Shown: positions 14,731 to 21,121 of the stretch, one piece after another
Layout of the letters: each line of letters starts with the position of its first letter
Position numbering within the stretch: the first letter of the stretch is position 1
Source: an uncultured Clostridiaceae bacterium
GTDB lineage: Bacteria; Bacillota; Clostridia; Lachnospirales; Lachnospiraceae
Direction: 5' to 3'
Assembly (NCBI GenBank): GCA_947175375.1
Contig: CAMWMT010000004.1
Location: 1 to 21,121 of the forward strand
Length of the DNA: 21,121 nucleotides
Program-made: the position numbers and the translations under genes
Notes under the pieces: generated by a model
What the model was told of the DNA's origin: nothing
What the model saw: the letters and a program-made list of their open reading frames with translations, nothing else
The model's database searches: none

Positions 14731-14799
14731 GAAAAGCGTCTGAAACAAAAGATGCAGCTGCGTCAAGAGACAAAAAATAAAATGACAGGAGATAATGCG

Positions 14800-16248
14800 A
14801 TGGGGAAAAGGAAGCGAACATGGGGACATATGATTTTGCTGGTCTGTGTGCTGTTGTCTGTCTATATCATTCTCTGCGCAGTTGTAAATCCGGAGCAGAT
14901 CCTTCCACGGACATCCGTAGATGGAGTGTCGCTTGAAGAAAAGACAGAGGAGGAAGCAGTCCGGATGCTGGAAGAGGAGGTTCGTTCCCGCCGGGAGGAG
15001 GCTGTGCTGACAGTGTCTTTTGAAGGACAGGAGTATCGGGTGGATGTGAGGCCGGCGCTGGAGTATGACTGTAAAGCAATGGCAGAGAAGGTACTGAGTC
15101 CGTGCCGGGCAATGTTCCTGCTGCGTGGAGGACATCTTTTGAAGTCTGTGCTTACAGGAAGGAATCTGGAATTGATACCTGCCATAGATCAGGAGCTCCT
15201 TTTGGAAGCGGTTGAGGACAGCAGCATTCTGGAGGCAGACAGCAGGACGGAGACTTATTATAAGGAAGAAAATGGCCAGCTGGCAATCACGGTTGGAAAA
15301 TCAGGACGGAAGGTTGACGAAGAAAAACTCCTGGAAGCAGTTCGGGAAGCCGTCCTGTCCGGTGATCATGGAAAAGTTCTGCCCTGTCCGGCAGTCGAGG
15401 TGGCAGCAGAACCGGTAGATCTGGAGCGGATTCATGAGGAAATCTGTCAGGCAGCAGTGAACGCCACACTGGATCCGGTAAATGGATATGAGATTATTCC
15501 CTCTGTTACAGGAGTGGATTTTGACATGGAATATGCAATAGACCTGCTGGAGCAGGCGCAGGAGGGAGATACGGTTACGATTGATTTGATCCGTACCGAA
15601 CCGGAGATCAGTACGAAAGATTTGGAAAAGCATCTCTTTCGGGATATCCTGGCTGAATTTTCTACTGTTGTCGGCGGAAGTGAGAACCGTAAGACCAATA
15701 TCCGTATCGCGACGGAAAGATGCCGGGAGATCATCCTGAATGCAGGAGATGAATTTTCTTTTAATCACACGGTAGGCGAGCAGACTGCAGAGACCGGATT
15801 TAAAAAAGCCAATGCTATACTGGACGGGAAGATCATTCAAGCATATGGGGGTGGGATCTGTCAGGTATCTACGACGATTTTCGAGGCAGCGCTGTACGCA
15901 GGACTGGATATCCCGGAACGCTGGTGCCATACTTATATCTCCAGCTATGCAGATCCCGGAATGGATGCAGCTGTTGCATGGGATGCCCTTGATCTGCGGA
16001 TTGTCAACAATCGGAAATATCCGGTGATGCTTGAAGTGGTCTATGAGGGCGGTCTCCTGACAGCAACGTTTTGGGGAACCAAAACAGAAGATACGTCAAT
16101 CGACATTGAGACAAAGTCAATTTATGATTCCAGCGATCTGCTGAAAGTGACGACATTCAGAAAGATTTACAGTCCGGACAGAAGCCATTTCTTTATGGAA
16201 GAGATCTCTTACAGCGAATATCTGAATCCCTCAAAAAGAGTAGATTAA
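14800..16248 (+). CDS. VanW-domain membrane-anchored cell-wall protein
   Basis: A 482-residue protein. Residues 11-29 form a single membrane helix after a short basic N-terminus (MGKRKRTW). A long extracytoplasmic region (about 60-265) resembles the PG_binding_4 modules that usually precede VanW. The VanW domain runs from about residue 295 to 430 (NRKTNIRIATERC, NAGDEFSFNHTVGEQT, YGGGICQVSTTIFEAALYAG). VanW proteins are common in clostridial vancomycin-resistance and cell-wall clusters, but their biochemical role is not settled. No vanH, vanA, vanX or vanR/S genes are here, so this is the housekeeping type and not evidence of resistance. The start at 14800 has AGGAG 8 nt upstream; the frame extends upstream to an ATG at 14752 without a ribosome site. 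Confidence 0.9.
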   Translation: MGKRKRTWGHMILLVCVLLSVYIILCAVVNPEQILPRTSVDGVSLEEKTEEEAVRMLEEEVRSRREEAVLTVSFEGQEYRVDVRPALEYDCKAMAEKVLSPCRAMFLLRGGHLLKSVLTGRNLELIPAIDQELLLEAVEDSSILEADSRTETYYKEENGQLAITVGKSGRKVDEEKLLEAVREAVLSGDHGKVLPCPAVEVAAEPVDLERIHEEICQAAVNATLDPVNGYEIIPSVTGVDFDMEYAIDLLEQAQEGDTVTIDLIRTEPEISTKDLEKHLFRDILAEFSTVVGGSENRKTNIRIATERCREIILNAGDEFSFNHTVGEQTAETGFKKANAILDGKIIQAYGGGICQVSTTIFEAALYAGLDIPERWCHTYISSYADPGMDAAVAWDALDLRIVNNRKYPVMLEVVYEGGLLTATFWGTKTEDTSIDIETKSIYDSSDLLKVTTFRKIYSPDRSHFFMEEISYSEYLNPSKRVD

Positions 16249-16321
16249 TGGTCAGACACTGCTATGGGGATGCGGCCAGCATGGTGAATTACAGAAAATC
16301 AATAAAAAAGGATAAAAGACA

Positions 16322-16350
16322 TTGTAGTGTCAAGAGAAATTGACTATAAT
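16322..16350 (+). promoter_or_regulatory. Candidate promoter of the GH1 gene
   Basis: A perfect TATAAT (16345-16350) is preceded at 17 nt by TTGTAG (16322-16327). The leader would be about 20 nt and includes the GAAGGAGGG ribosome site. It makes the GH1 gene its own transcription unit. Confidence 0.5.
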
Positions 16351-16375
16351 CATAGAAAAGAGAAGGAGGGCTCAT

Positions 16376-17812
16376 ATGTCTTTAAACAAAAATTTTCTAT
16401 GGGGCGGCGCTCTGGCGGCGCATCAGTTTGAAGGAGGCGTTTTAAACACCTCAAAGGGTTACAGTGTGGCGGATGTGATGACTGCCGGTGCCCACGGCGT
16501 TCCGCGTGTGATTACAGACGGCATCAAAGAGGGGGAATATTACCCGAACCATGTCGGCATTGATTTTTATGGTCATTATAAGGAAGATATTGCTATGTTC
16601 GCGGATCTGGGGTTTAAGTGCTTCAGAACCTCGATTGCATGGACGCGTATTTTCCCCAATGGCGATGAGGCAGAGCCGGATGAAGAAGGGCTTCAGTTCT
16701 ATGATGATGTGTTTGATGAACTGCTGAAATATGGAATTGAGCCGGTCATTACTTTGTCGCATTTCGAGATGCCTTATCATCTGGCAAAAGAATATGGCGG
16801 ATTCATGAACCGTAAGACCATTGATTTCTTTGTGAAGTTTGCGGAAACCTGCTTTAAGCGTTACAAGGACAAGGTTAAATACTGGATGACCTTCAATGAG
16901 ATCAATAACCAGATGAACTACAAAAATGATATTTTCGGCTGGACAAACAGCGGCGCGCATTTTGGAAATTATCCGAATCCGGAAGAAGCCATGTATCAGT
17001 GTGGACACTATGAACTGGTTGCAAGTGCGAAGGCAGTGAAGATCGGCCATGAGATCAATCCGGATTTCAAGATCGGAAACATGATCGCGATGGTGCCGAT
17101 TTATCCGTATTCCTGCCGTCCTGCAGATATGGTTCTGTCTGTCCAGCAGATGCATGACCGCTGGTTCTTCTGCGATGTGCAGTGCCGTGGGCATTATCCT
17201 GCTTATACCTTGAAGATGTTCGAAAGAAAAGGCTTCCACCTGGATATGACAGAAGAGGACAAACAGGCTCTGGCGGAAGGCACAGTTGACTATATCGGAT
17301 TTTCCTATTATATGACCAATTGTGTGGATTCTACGGTTCACAACGATGTCTCCAAAGCGCTGGACGGCTCCAGTGAGCACTCAGTTAAAAACCCATTTAT
17401 CAAGGAATCTGACTGGGGATGGGCGATTGATCCGGAAGGACTGCGTTATGCGCTGAATATTTTCTATGAGAGATATGAAAAGCCGTTATTCATTGTAGAA
17501 AATGGCTTTGGCGCGATTGATGTGAAAGAGGAAGACGGTTCCTGCCACGATCCTTACCGCATTGATTATTTAAGAGCGCATATTCAGGAGATGAAAAAAG
17601 CCGTGGAAGAAGACGGTGTGGATCTCATGGGCTATACTCCCTGGGGATGCATTGACTGTGTGTCATTTACCACTGGTGAGATGAAAAAGCGTTATGGATT
17701 TATCTATGTAGACAGAGATAACGAAGGAAACGGAACCCTGGAGAGAAGTAAGAAGGATTCTTATGACTGGTATAAGAAGGTTGTTGCAAGTAATGGAGAG
17801 GATCTGGATTAA
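16376..17812 (+). CDS. 6-phospho-beta-glucosidase (GH1)
   Basis: A 478-residue cytoplasmic glycoside hydrolase of family 1. The N-terminus is MSLNKNFLWGGALAAHQFEGG. Glu175 in TFNEINNQ is the acid/base and Glu375 in FIVENGFG is the nucleophile. GCIDCVSFTTGEMKKRYGFI carries the Ser/Lys/Tyr set that binds the 6-phosphate and separates 6-phospho-beta-glucosidases from plain beta-glucosidases. It releases glucose 6-phosphate from PTS-imported beta-glucosides. The start at 16376 has an AAGGAGGG site 6 nt upstream. No PTS gene is adjacent, so the substrate must come from a PTS elsewhere, possibly the one whose EIIB is at 142-459. It is a paralogue of the GH1 gene starting at the left edge. Confidence 0.95.
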   Translation: MSLNKNFLWGGALAAHQFEGGVLNTSKGYSVADVMTAGAHGVPRVITDGIKEGEYYPNHVGIDFYGHYKEDIAMFADLGFKCFRTSIAWTRIFPNGDEAEPDEEGLQFYDDVFDELLKYGIEPVITLSHFEMPYHLAKEYGGFMNRKTIDFFVKFAETCFKRYKDKVKYWMTFNEINNQMNYKNDIFGWTNSGAHFGNYPNPEEAMYQCGHYELVASAKAVKIGHEINPDFKIGNMIAMVPIYPYSCRPADMVLSVQQMHDRWFFCDVQCRGHYPAYTLKMFERKGFHLDMTEEDKQALAEGTVDYIGFSYYMTNCVDSTVHNDVSKALDGSSEHSVKNPFIKESDWGWAIDPEGLRYALNIFYERYEKPLFIVENGFGAIDVKEEDGSCHDPYRIDYLRAHIQEMKKAVEEDGVDLMGYTPWGCIDCVSFTTGEMKKRYGFIYVDRDNEGNGTLERSKKDSYDWYKKVVASNGEDLD

Positions 17813-17863
17813 GACTGTGATCTGCCATCATGGATGATCCAGGATAAAAAGTCGGGAAAGTCC

Positions 17864-18017
17864 GTCCCGGCTGTATGATAAGCGCTTGTATGGAATGTAT
17901 CGGACAGTGAATCGGTTTTGTCCGTCTCAATCGGACTTGGACGTCCGTTTGAGACAGACAAAACCGACCCACTGTCCGCTCCAATCCATACAGCGCTGCT
18001 TATCATACAGTCGGGAC
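17864..18017. repeat. 154-nt near-perfect palindrome (long hairpin)
   Basis: Arms 17864-17936 and 17943-18017 flank a 6-nt loop. The outer part has a 7-bp stem (one wobble) and then 13 perfect base pairs (CTGTATGATAAGC with its complement at 17998-18010). After a small bulge come TGTATGGA/TCCATACA and an inner 42-bp stretch with only seven mismatches. Three of those mismatches become G-U pairs in a minus-strand transcript (positions 17910, 17911 and 17923), so the RNA fold is better from the minus strand, downstream of the response-regulator gene. It lies between convergent genes and could be an unusually long transcript-end structure or a non-autonomous palindromic element. Confidence 0.85.
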
Positions 18018-18089
18018 TGCATTTTCCGGCATCCCTTTCATTTTGTGATATAAGTCATAGTTTTTGACGAGCACAATACATAATAAAAA

Positions 18090-18105
18090 TGTGATTATAT
18101 TCACA
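18090..18105. promoter_or_regulatory. TGTGA-N6-TCACA inverted repeat
   Basis: A perfect inverted repeat TGTGA-N6-TCACA, identical in form to the CRP consensus core and similar to the CACA half-sites of the DeoR arrays. A further GTGTGA lies about 15 bp on. It stands between the convergent GH1 and response-regulator genes, not in an evident promoter. The rest of 17813-18173, outside this site and the palindrome, shows no gene. Confidence 0.35.
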
Positions 18106-18173
18106 AAAACCCCAATAAAAGTGTGAGGAACATCAGCAGCACGCCTGAATCCATATGGATGTGGACAGGTATC

Positions 18174-18848
18174 TCAGCGCTTCCTGTATTTAATGGATGG
18201 GCGTCCTCCGGTAGAATAGTCTGCCTGGCTTATGATCTCGTGATTTTCCAGCAGATAGTTCATATATCGGCGGACTGTGATTCGTGAAAGGCTGACCCTG
18301 GCGGCAATTTCATTACTGCTTAAAAAGACGTCTGCGTTTTCTTCCAGGCAGTTTCGGATCGTCTGCAGCGTCTGGAACTGCAGTCCTTTTTCAAGCGGCA
18401 GTGACACAGGGGCAGCCGGATGCGGAGACAGGATTCGGTCAATGGTATCCTGGCTCAATGGCCCGGTTTCTCTTAAAAGTTTTCTGTAATCTGTATATTT
18501 CTGGACTGCATTTTGAAAGCGTTCAAAGGTGAATGGTTTTACCAGATAGTCAATGATTCCCAGATGCAGGACCTCCTGAATCTCTTTTACGCTGTTTGCG
18601 GCTGTGATCATGATAAAATCCAGACGGATCCGATCCTCGTGACATGCCAGAATGAACTGCCTGCCATCCATGACGGGCATATAATAATCGATGATGGCGA
18701 GATCTGCCGGATGCTTTTTCAGATATTGCAACGCCTCTTTCCCGTTCCGAAATTCGCCGATTACCTGGAACAGAGGATTTGCCTGTAAGTATTGCTGGTT
18801 TATGGATGCCACCATTGGATCATCCTCTACAATGATTACTTTGTACAT
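18174..18848 (-). CDS. CitB/DcuR-type response regulator
   Basis: A 224-residue response regulator. The receiver domain (1-120) has the acidic pair in IIVEDDPM, phospho-acceptor Asp54 (AIIDYYMP), Thr82 (MITAAN) and Lys104 (YLVKPF). After a linker the C-terminal helix-turn-helix (about 160-215, LSSNEIAARVSLSRITVRRYMNYL) is typical of the CitB/DcuR class. The start at 18848 has AAGGAG about 5 nt upstream. It lies 13 nt after the kinase gene in the same operon. It probably activates the divergent malic enzyme gene and perhaps dicarboxylate transport genes beyond the window. Confidence 0.94.
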   Translation of the reverse strand: MYKVIIVEDDPMVASINQQYLQANPLFQVIGEFRNGKEALQYLKKHPADLAIIDYYMPVMDGRQFILACHEDRIRLDFIMITAANSVKEIQEVLHLGIIDYLVKPFTFERFQNAVQKYTDYRKLLRETGPLSQDTIDRILSPHPAAPVSLPLEKGLQFQTLQTIRNCLEENADVFLSSNEIAARVSLSRITVRRYMNYLLENHEIISQADYSTGGRPSIKYRKR

Positions 18849-18861
18849 GGTTCTCCTTTCT

Positions 18862-20451
18862 TCAGATTGGAAGTACAATTTCTATAGAAGTTCCCATTCC
18901 TTTTTCCGTATCAATATGAATCGTTCCCTCATAGCAGTCAATGATTTCTTTCATCAACGCATATCCTGTCCCATGTCCTTCCCCTTTGGTGGTAGTGTGC
19001 CGGTCGTAGATTGCAAACAGGATGTCTTCCGGGATCCCTCCGCCTGTGTCATCACAGGTGATGATGGTATGTTTATTTTCCGAATAGATTCCAAGTTCAA
19101 TCTCTTTTACCGGATAGTCGGAGCTGTTCAGCTCGTCCATGGCGTTTTCTATTAGATTTCCCACCAGAGTAATATAACAGTCTACAGGCAGTTCCCGTTC
19201 TTTCGTATGGAAGTAACTGTCTGGTTTCAGAGAAAATTGAATGCCCAGTTCACTGGCACGGATGGATTTCCCAATAAGTAACGCGGCAAGATTGGAGAGC
19301 GGAATCAGGCGGCTTAGCTGGCTGACTGCTTCACTGGAAGCAAGGGAAGAATTAATGATATATTCCTTTGCTTTTTCTGTCTCTTTCATTTCCAGAAATC
19401 CCAGGATGATATGAAGTTTATTCTTGAATTCATGGTTGACAGCACGGAGAGTGTCAATCATGTATCTGGCTCCGGTCAGTTCTTCCGCAAGCTTTGTCAG
19501 TTCTGTCTTATTCCGGGAAATGGATACAGCCCCGATCAGTTGTTCCTGATGATAGACAGGGATTCTGGTGGAAAGGATATTCTGGTCTTTGATCACTTCG
19601 GTTACATTGTATTCGGCCGTGCCTGTCTGTAAGGTGTGGACAAGTTTTGACTTTGGATGTATCAGTTTTACCGGTTTTCCTTCTATAGATATATCAGGAG
19701 GAATGTCAAGGATCTTCTGGGCTGCCTGGTTGACCAGGATGATGTCACCATCCGCATTGACAGCGCAGATTCCTTCCTCCAGTGCATTGATGACTTCTGT
19801 ACGTTCTATATAAAGCCTGCAGAATTCTTCCGGCTGATAACCCAGCAGGATCTTTTGGATCCGATGCTCAAAGATCCATGCCAGACCGCATCCGGCCAGG
19901 ATCAGCAGCAGGAAAATGACCAGATAAATGGTGATGAGCTGGCGGCGGATCTGTGCCAGGCTTGAGATCAGCACAGAAGCGACTACAAAGCCGATGATCG
20001 TTCCATCCTCATCATATACCGCATGGAACGCCCGCCTCTGCATGCCCAGAGTTCCTTCGGCTTCCGAGATATAAGGTGCGGAACCTTCCAGAATATCTGC
20101 CTGGTCATCGCCTTTGAACCGTTCCCCTATGCGGGATTTGTCATTATGGTAATGTCGGATACTGTCCGTATCGCATATGACGACGATATCCACCTGTTCC
20201 AGAGAATCCACAAGAAGATCCAGCTGTCTCCACAGGGCATCGTCTGCATGGCGGGTCTTCAAAAGCTCTTTTACATCTTCAAGGTCGGCGACCATGGCTG
20301 CCACGTCGCGGATGGAAGCGTCCAGATCTGTCTGCCGGATATGGAGTGCCAGATAGAGACTGATGCTTCCTGTAAGCAGGACAGAAGCCAATACCAAAAG
20401 CAGGTTGTGGATATATAATTGTGTAGAAATCTTTGTACGATTGTTATTCAT
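18862..20451 (-). CDS. CitA/DcuS-type sensor histidine kinase for C4-dicarboxylates
   Basis: A 529-residue membrane kinase: a first membrane helix (about 15-37), an extracytoplasmic PDC/Cache sensor (38-170), a second helix (172-194), a cytoplasmic PAS domain (about 215-320) and a kinase core. The sensor keeps Arg99, His102 (IRHYHNDK), Phe112 (ERFKGDD), Arg140 and Phe142 (RRAFHAVYDE), which match in kind and near-identical spacing the fumarate/malate-binding residues Arg107, His110, Phe120, Arg147 and Phe149 of E. coli DcuS. His340 (VNHEFKNKLHIILG) is the phospho-acceptor, NLIENAMDEL the N box and DDTGGGIP and GHGTGYAL the ATP-binding G boxes. It is divergent from a malic enzyme gene, consistent with malate sensing as in MaeKR-type systems. 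Confidence 0.94.
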   Translation of the reverse strand: MNNNRTKISTQLYIHNLLLVLASVLLTGSISLYLALHIRQTDLDASIRDVAAMVADLEDVKELLKTRHADDALWRQLDLLVDSLEQVDIVVICDTDSIRHYHNDKSRIGERFKGDDQADILEGSAPYISEAEGTLGMQRRAFHAVYDEDGTIIGFVVASVLISSLAQIRRQLITIYLVIFLLLILAGCGLAWIFEHRIQKILLGYQPEEFCRLYIERTEVINALEEGICAVNADGDIILVNQAAQKILDIPPDISIEGKPVKLIHPKSKLVHTLQTGTAEYNVTEVIKDQNILSTRIPVYHQEQLIGAVSISRNKTELTKLAEELTGARYMIDTLRAVNHEFKNKLHIILGFLEMKETEKAKEYIINSSLASSEAVSQLSRLIPLSNLAALLIGKSIRASELGIQFSLKPDSYFHTKERELPVDCYITLVGNLIENAMDELNSSDYPVKEIELGIYSENKHTIITCDDTGGGIPEDILFAIYDRHTTTKGEGHGTGYALMKEIIDCYEGTIHIDTEKGMGTSIEIVLPI

Positions 20452-20474
20452 GTGGCTGTTCTCCTCTGTTTTTC

Positions 20475-20503
20475 ATTCTATAAGAACTTTATAAAATTGA
20501 CAA
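20475..20503 (-). promoter_or_regulatory. Promoter of the kinase/regulator operon
   Basis: On the minus strand TTGTCA (20503-20498) and TAGAAT (20480-20475) are separated by 17 nt. The leader would be about 17 nt and contains GAGGAG before the ATG at 20451. Confidence 0.65.
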
Positions 20504-20554
20504 TTCTATTTCCATTTACTTTACTTACAAAACCCATAGATTAGTTACATAAAC

Positions 20555-20571
20555 TTTTCATTTGATGAAAA
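20555..20571. promoter_or_regulatory. Inverted repeat before the malic enzyme gene
   Basis: TTTTCAT-TTG-ATGAAAA is a perfect 7-bp inverted repeat about 60 nt upstream of the malic enzyme start and about 100 nt from the kinase start. It is a candidate binding site for the response regulator or another factor. No clear -35/-10 for malic enzyme could be fixed around it. Confidence 0.4.
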
Positions 20572-20628
20572 TACGGTATTCTGAACTCAGCAAGAAATTT
20601 TGGAGATTTCATCAAGGAGGAAGAAGCA

Positions 20629-21121
20629 ATGGATTTTAATCAAAGGAGCTTAAAGATGCATGAGGAGAACAGCGGAAAGGTAGAGATCAGATCAAAGGTT
20701 TCCGTTAAGACAAGGGACGACCTGAGCACTGCCTATACTCCTGGAGTCGCAGAACCATGCCGTAAGATTGCCGCAAATAAGATGGAGATCTATCGTTATA
20801 CTGCCAAAGGAAACCTGGTGGCCGTCGTATCGGATGGTACCGCTGTCCTGGGGCTTGGAGATATCGGGCCAGAAGCAGCCATGCCGGTGATGGAAGGGAA
20901 GTCGATCTTATTTAAGGAATTTGGCGGCGTGGATGCTTTTCCGATCTGTCTGGATACAAAAGATGTAGATGAGATTGTAGAGACTGTGATACGTATGGCT
21001 CCCACTTTTGGAGGGATCAATCTGGAAGACATTTCTGCTCCCAGATGCTTTGAGATTGAGGAAAAGCTGAAAAAGGCGCTGGATATTCCGGTATTCCATG
21101 ATGACCAGCACGGAACGGCAA
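20629..21121 (+). CDS. Malic enzyme (NAD(P)-dependent), N-terminal part
   Basis: The first 164 residues of a short-type bacterial malic enzyme, open to the window end. It oxidatively decarboxylates malate to pyruvate. Visible motifs are Tyr36 (STAYTPGVAEPC), the VSDGTAVLGLGDIGP segment, Lys91 (EGKSILFKEFGG), Glu133-Asp134 (INLEDISAPRCFEIE) and Asp158-Asp159 (FHDDQHGTA), covering the catalytic Tyr/Lys pair and metal ligands. The start has AAGGAGG 8 nt upstream. It is divergent from the DcuS-like kinase that probably induces it in response to external malate. The NAD(P)-binding domain lies outside the window. Confidence 0.95.
   Translation, partial: MDFNQRSLKMHEENSGKVEIRSKVSVKTRDDLSTAYTPGVAEPCRKIAANKMEIYRYTAKGNLVAVVSDGTAVLGLGDIGPEAAMPVMEGKSILFKEFGGVDAFPICLDTKDVDEIVETVIRMAPTFGGINLEDISAPRCFEIEEKLKKALDIPVFHDDQHGTA

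Noticed and set aside
14800..16248. VanW as a sign of vancomycin resistance
   Set aside because: No vanH, vanA/B, vanX or vanRS genes nearby. VanW-domain proteins are common in Clostridia without resistance.
18512..18528. Cre-like palindrome TTGAAAGCGTTCAA
   Set aside because: It lies inside the response-regulator coding region and is one base short of the CcpA consensus spacing.

Overview
The window looks like a chromosomal segment of a low-to-mid GC anaerobic Firmicute, most probably a gut Lachnospiraceae-type Clostridium relative. This is inferred from gene content (PTS plus several sugar-catabolism blocks, VanW-domain protein, DcuS/DcuR-type two-component system beside malic enzyme), strong AGGAGG ribosome binding sites, and AT-rich intergenic DNA. 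No rRNA, tRNA, CRISPR array, phage gene or transposase was seen.

Layout. (1) 1-459, minus: the start of a 6-phospho-beta-glucosidase (cut by the window edge) behind a lactose/cellobiose-type PTS EIIB. (2) 714-3487: a LysR regulator divergent from an alpha/beta hydrolase, with a Cys-rich iron-sulfur-type flavoprotein convergent to the hydrolase. (3) 3488-3787: a rearrangement scar holding an apparent C-terminal remnant of a canonical rpiB plus its terminator. (4) 3788-14439: a sugar-catabolic locus. A divergent RpiB-like isomerase and a PHP phosphatase share one operator-rich intergenic region. A DeoR regulator is divergent from a seven-gene operon: sugar-binding lipoprotein, RbsA-type ATPase, RbsC-type permease, Gfo/Idh/MocA dehydrogenase, DhnA/LsrF-type aldolase homologue, FGGY kinase and amidohydrolase_2, closed by a strong terminator. 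(5) 14440-17812: a small possible ORF, a VanW-domain membrane protein and a stand-alone 6-phospho-beta-glucosidase. (6) 17813-18173: a convergent intergenic region with a roughly 154-nt near-perfect palindrome. (7) 18174-21121: a CitA/DcuS-type histidine kinase and response regulator divergent from a malic enzyme that runs off the window.

How the parts may work together. The central locus reads as an uptake and breakdown pathway for an unidentified sugar, polyol or sugar acid: ABC import, oxidation by the dehydrogenase, hydrolysis by the amidohydrolase (possibly of a lactone), phosphorylation by the FGGY kinase, isomerisation and C-C cleavage. Both promoter regions of the locus carry roughly 10-bp-phased TGTG/CACA half-sites, suggesting that the DeoR protein controls both transcription units.

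The most interesting point is that three proteins of this locus keep their fold signatures but lose key family residues. The RpiB-like protein lacks the usual His and Arg ligands. The aldolase homologue has Ser where the Schiff-base Lys is expected. The ATPase has one fully degenerate nucleotide site. The substrate is therefore probably not one of the textbook sugars, and the pathway may be undescribed.
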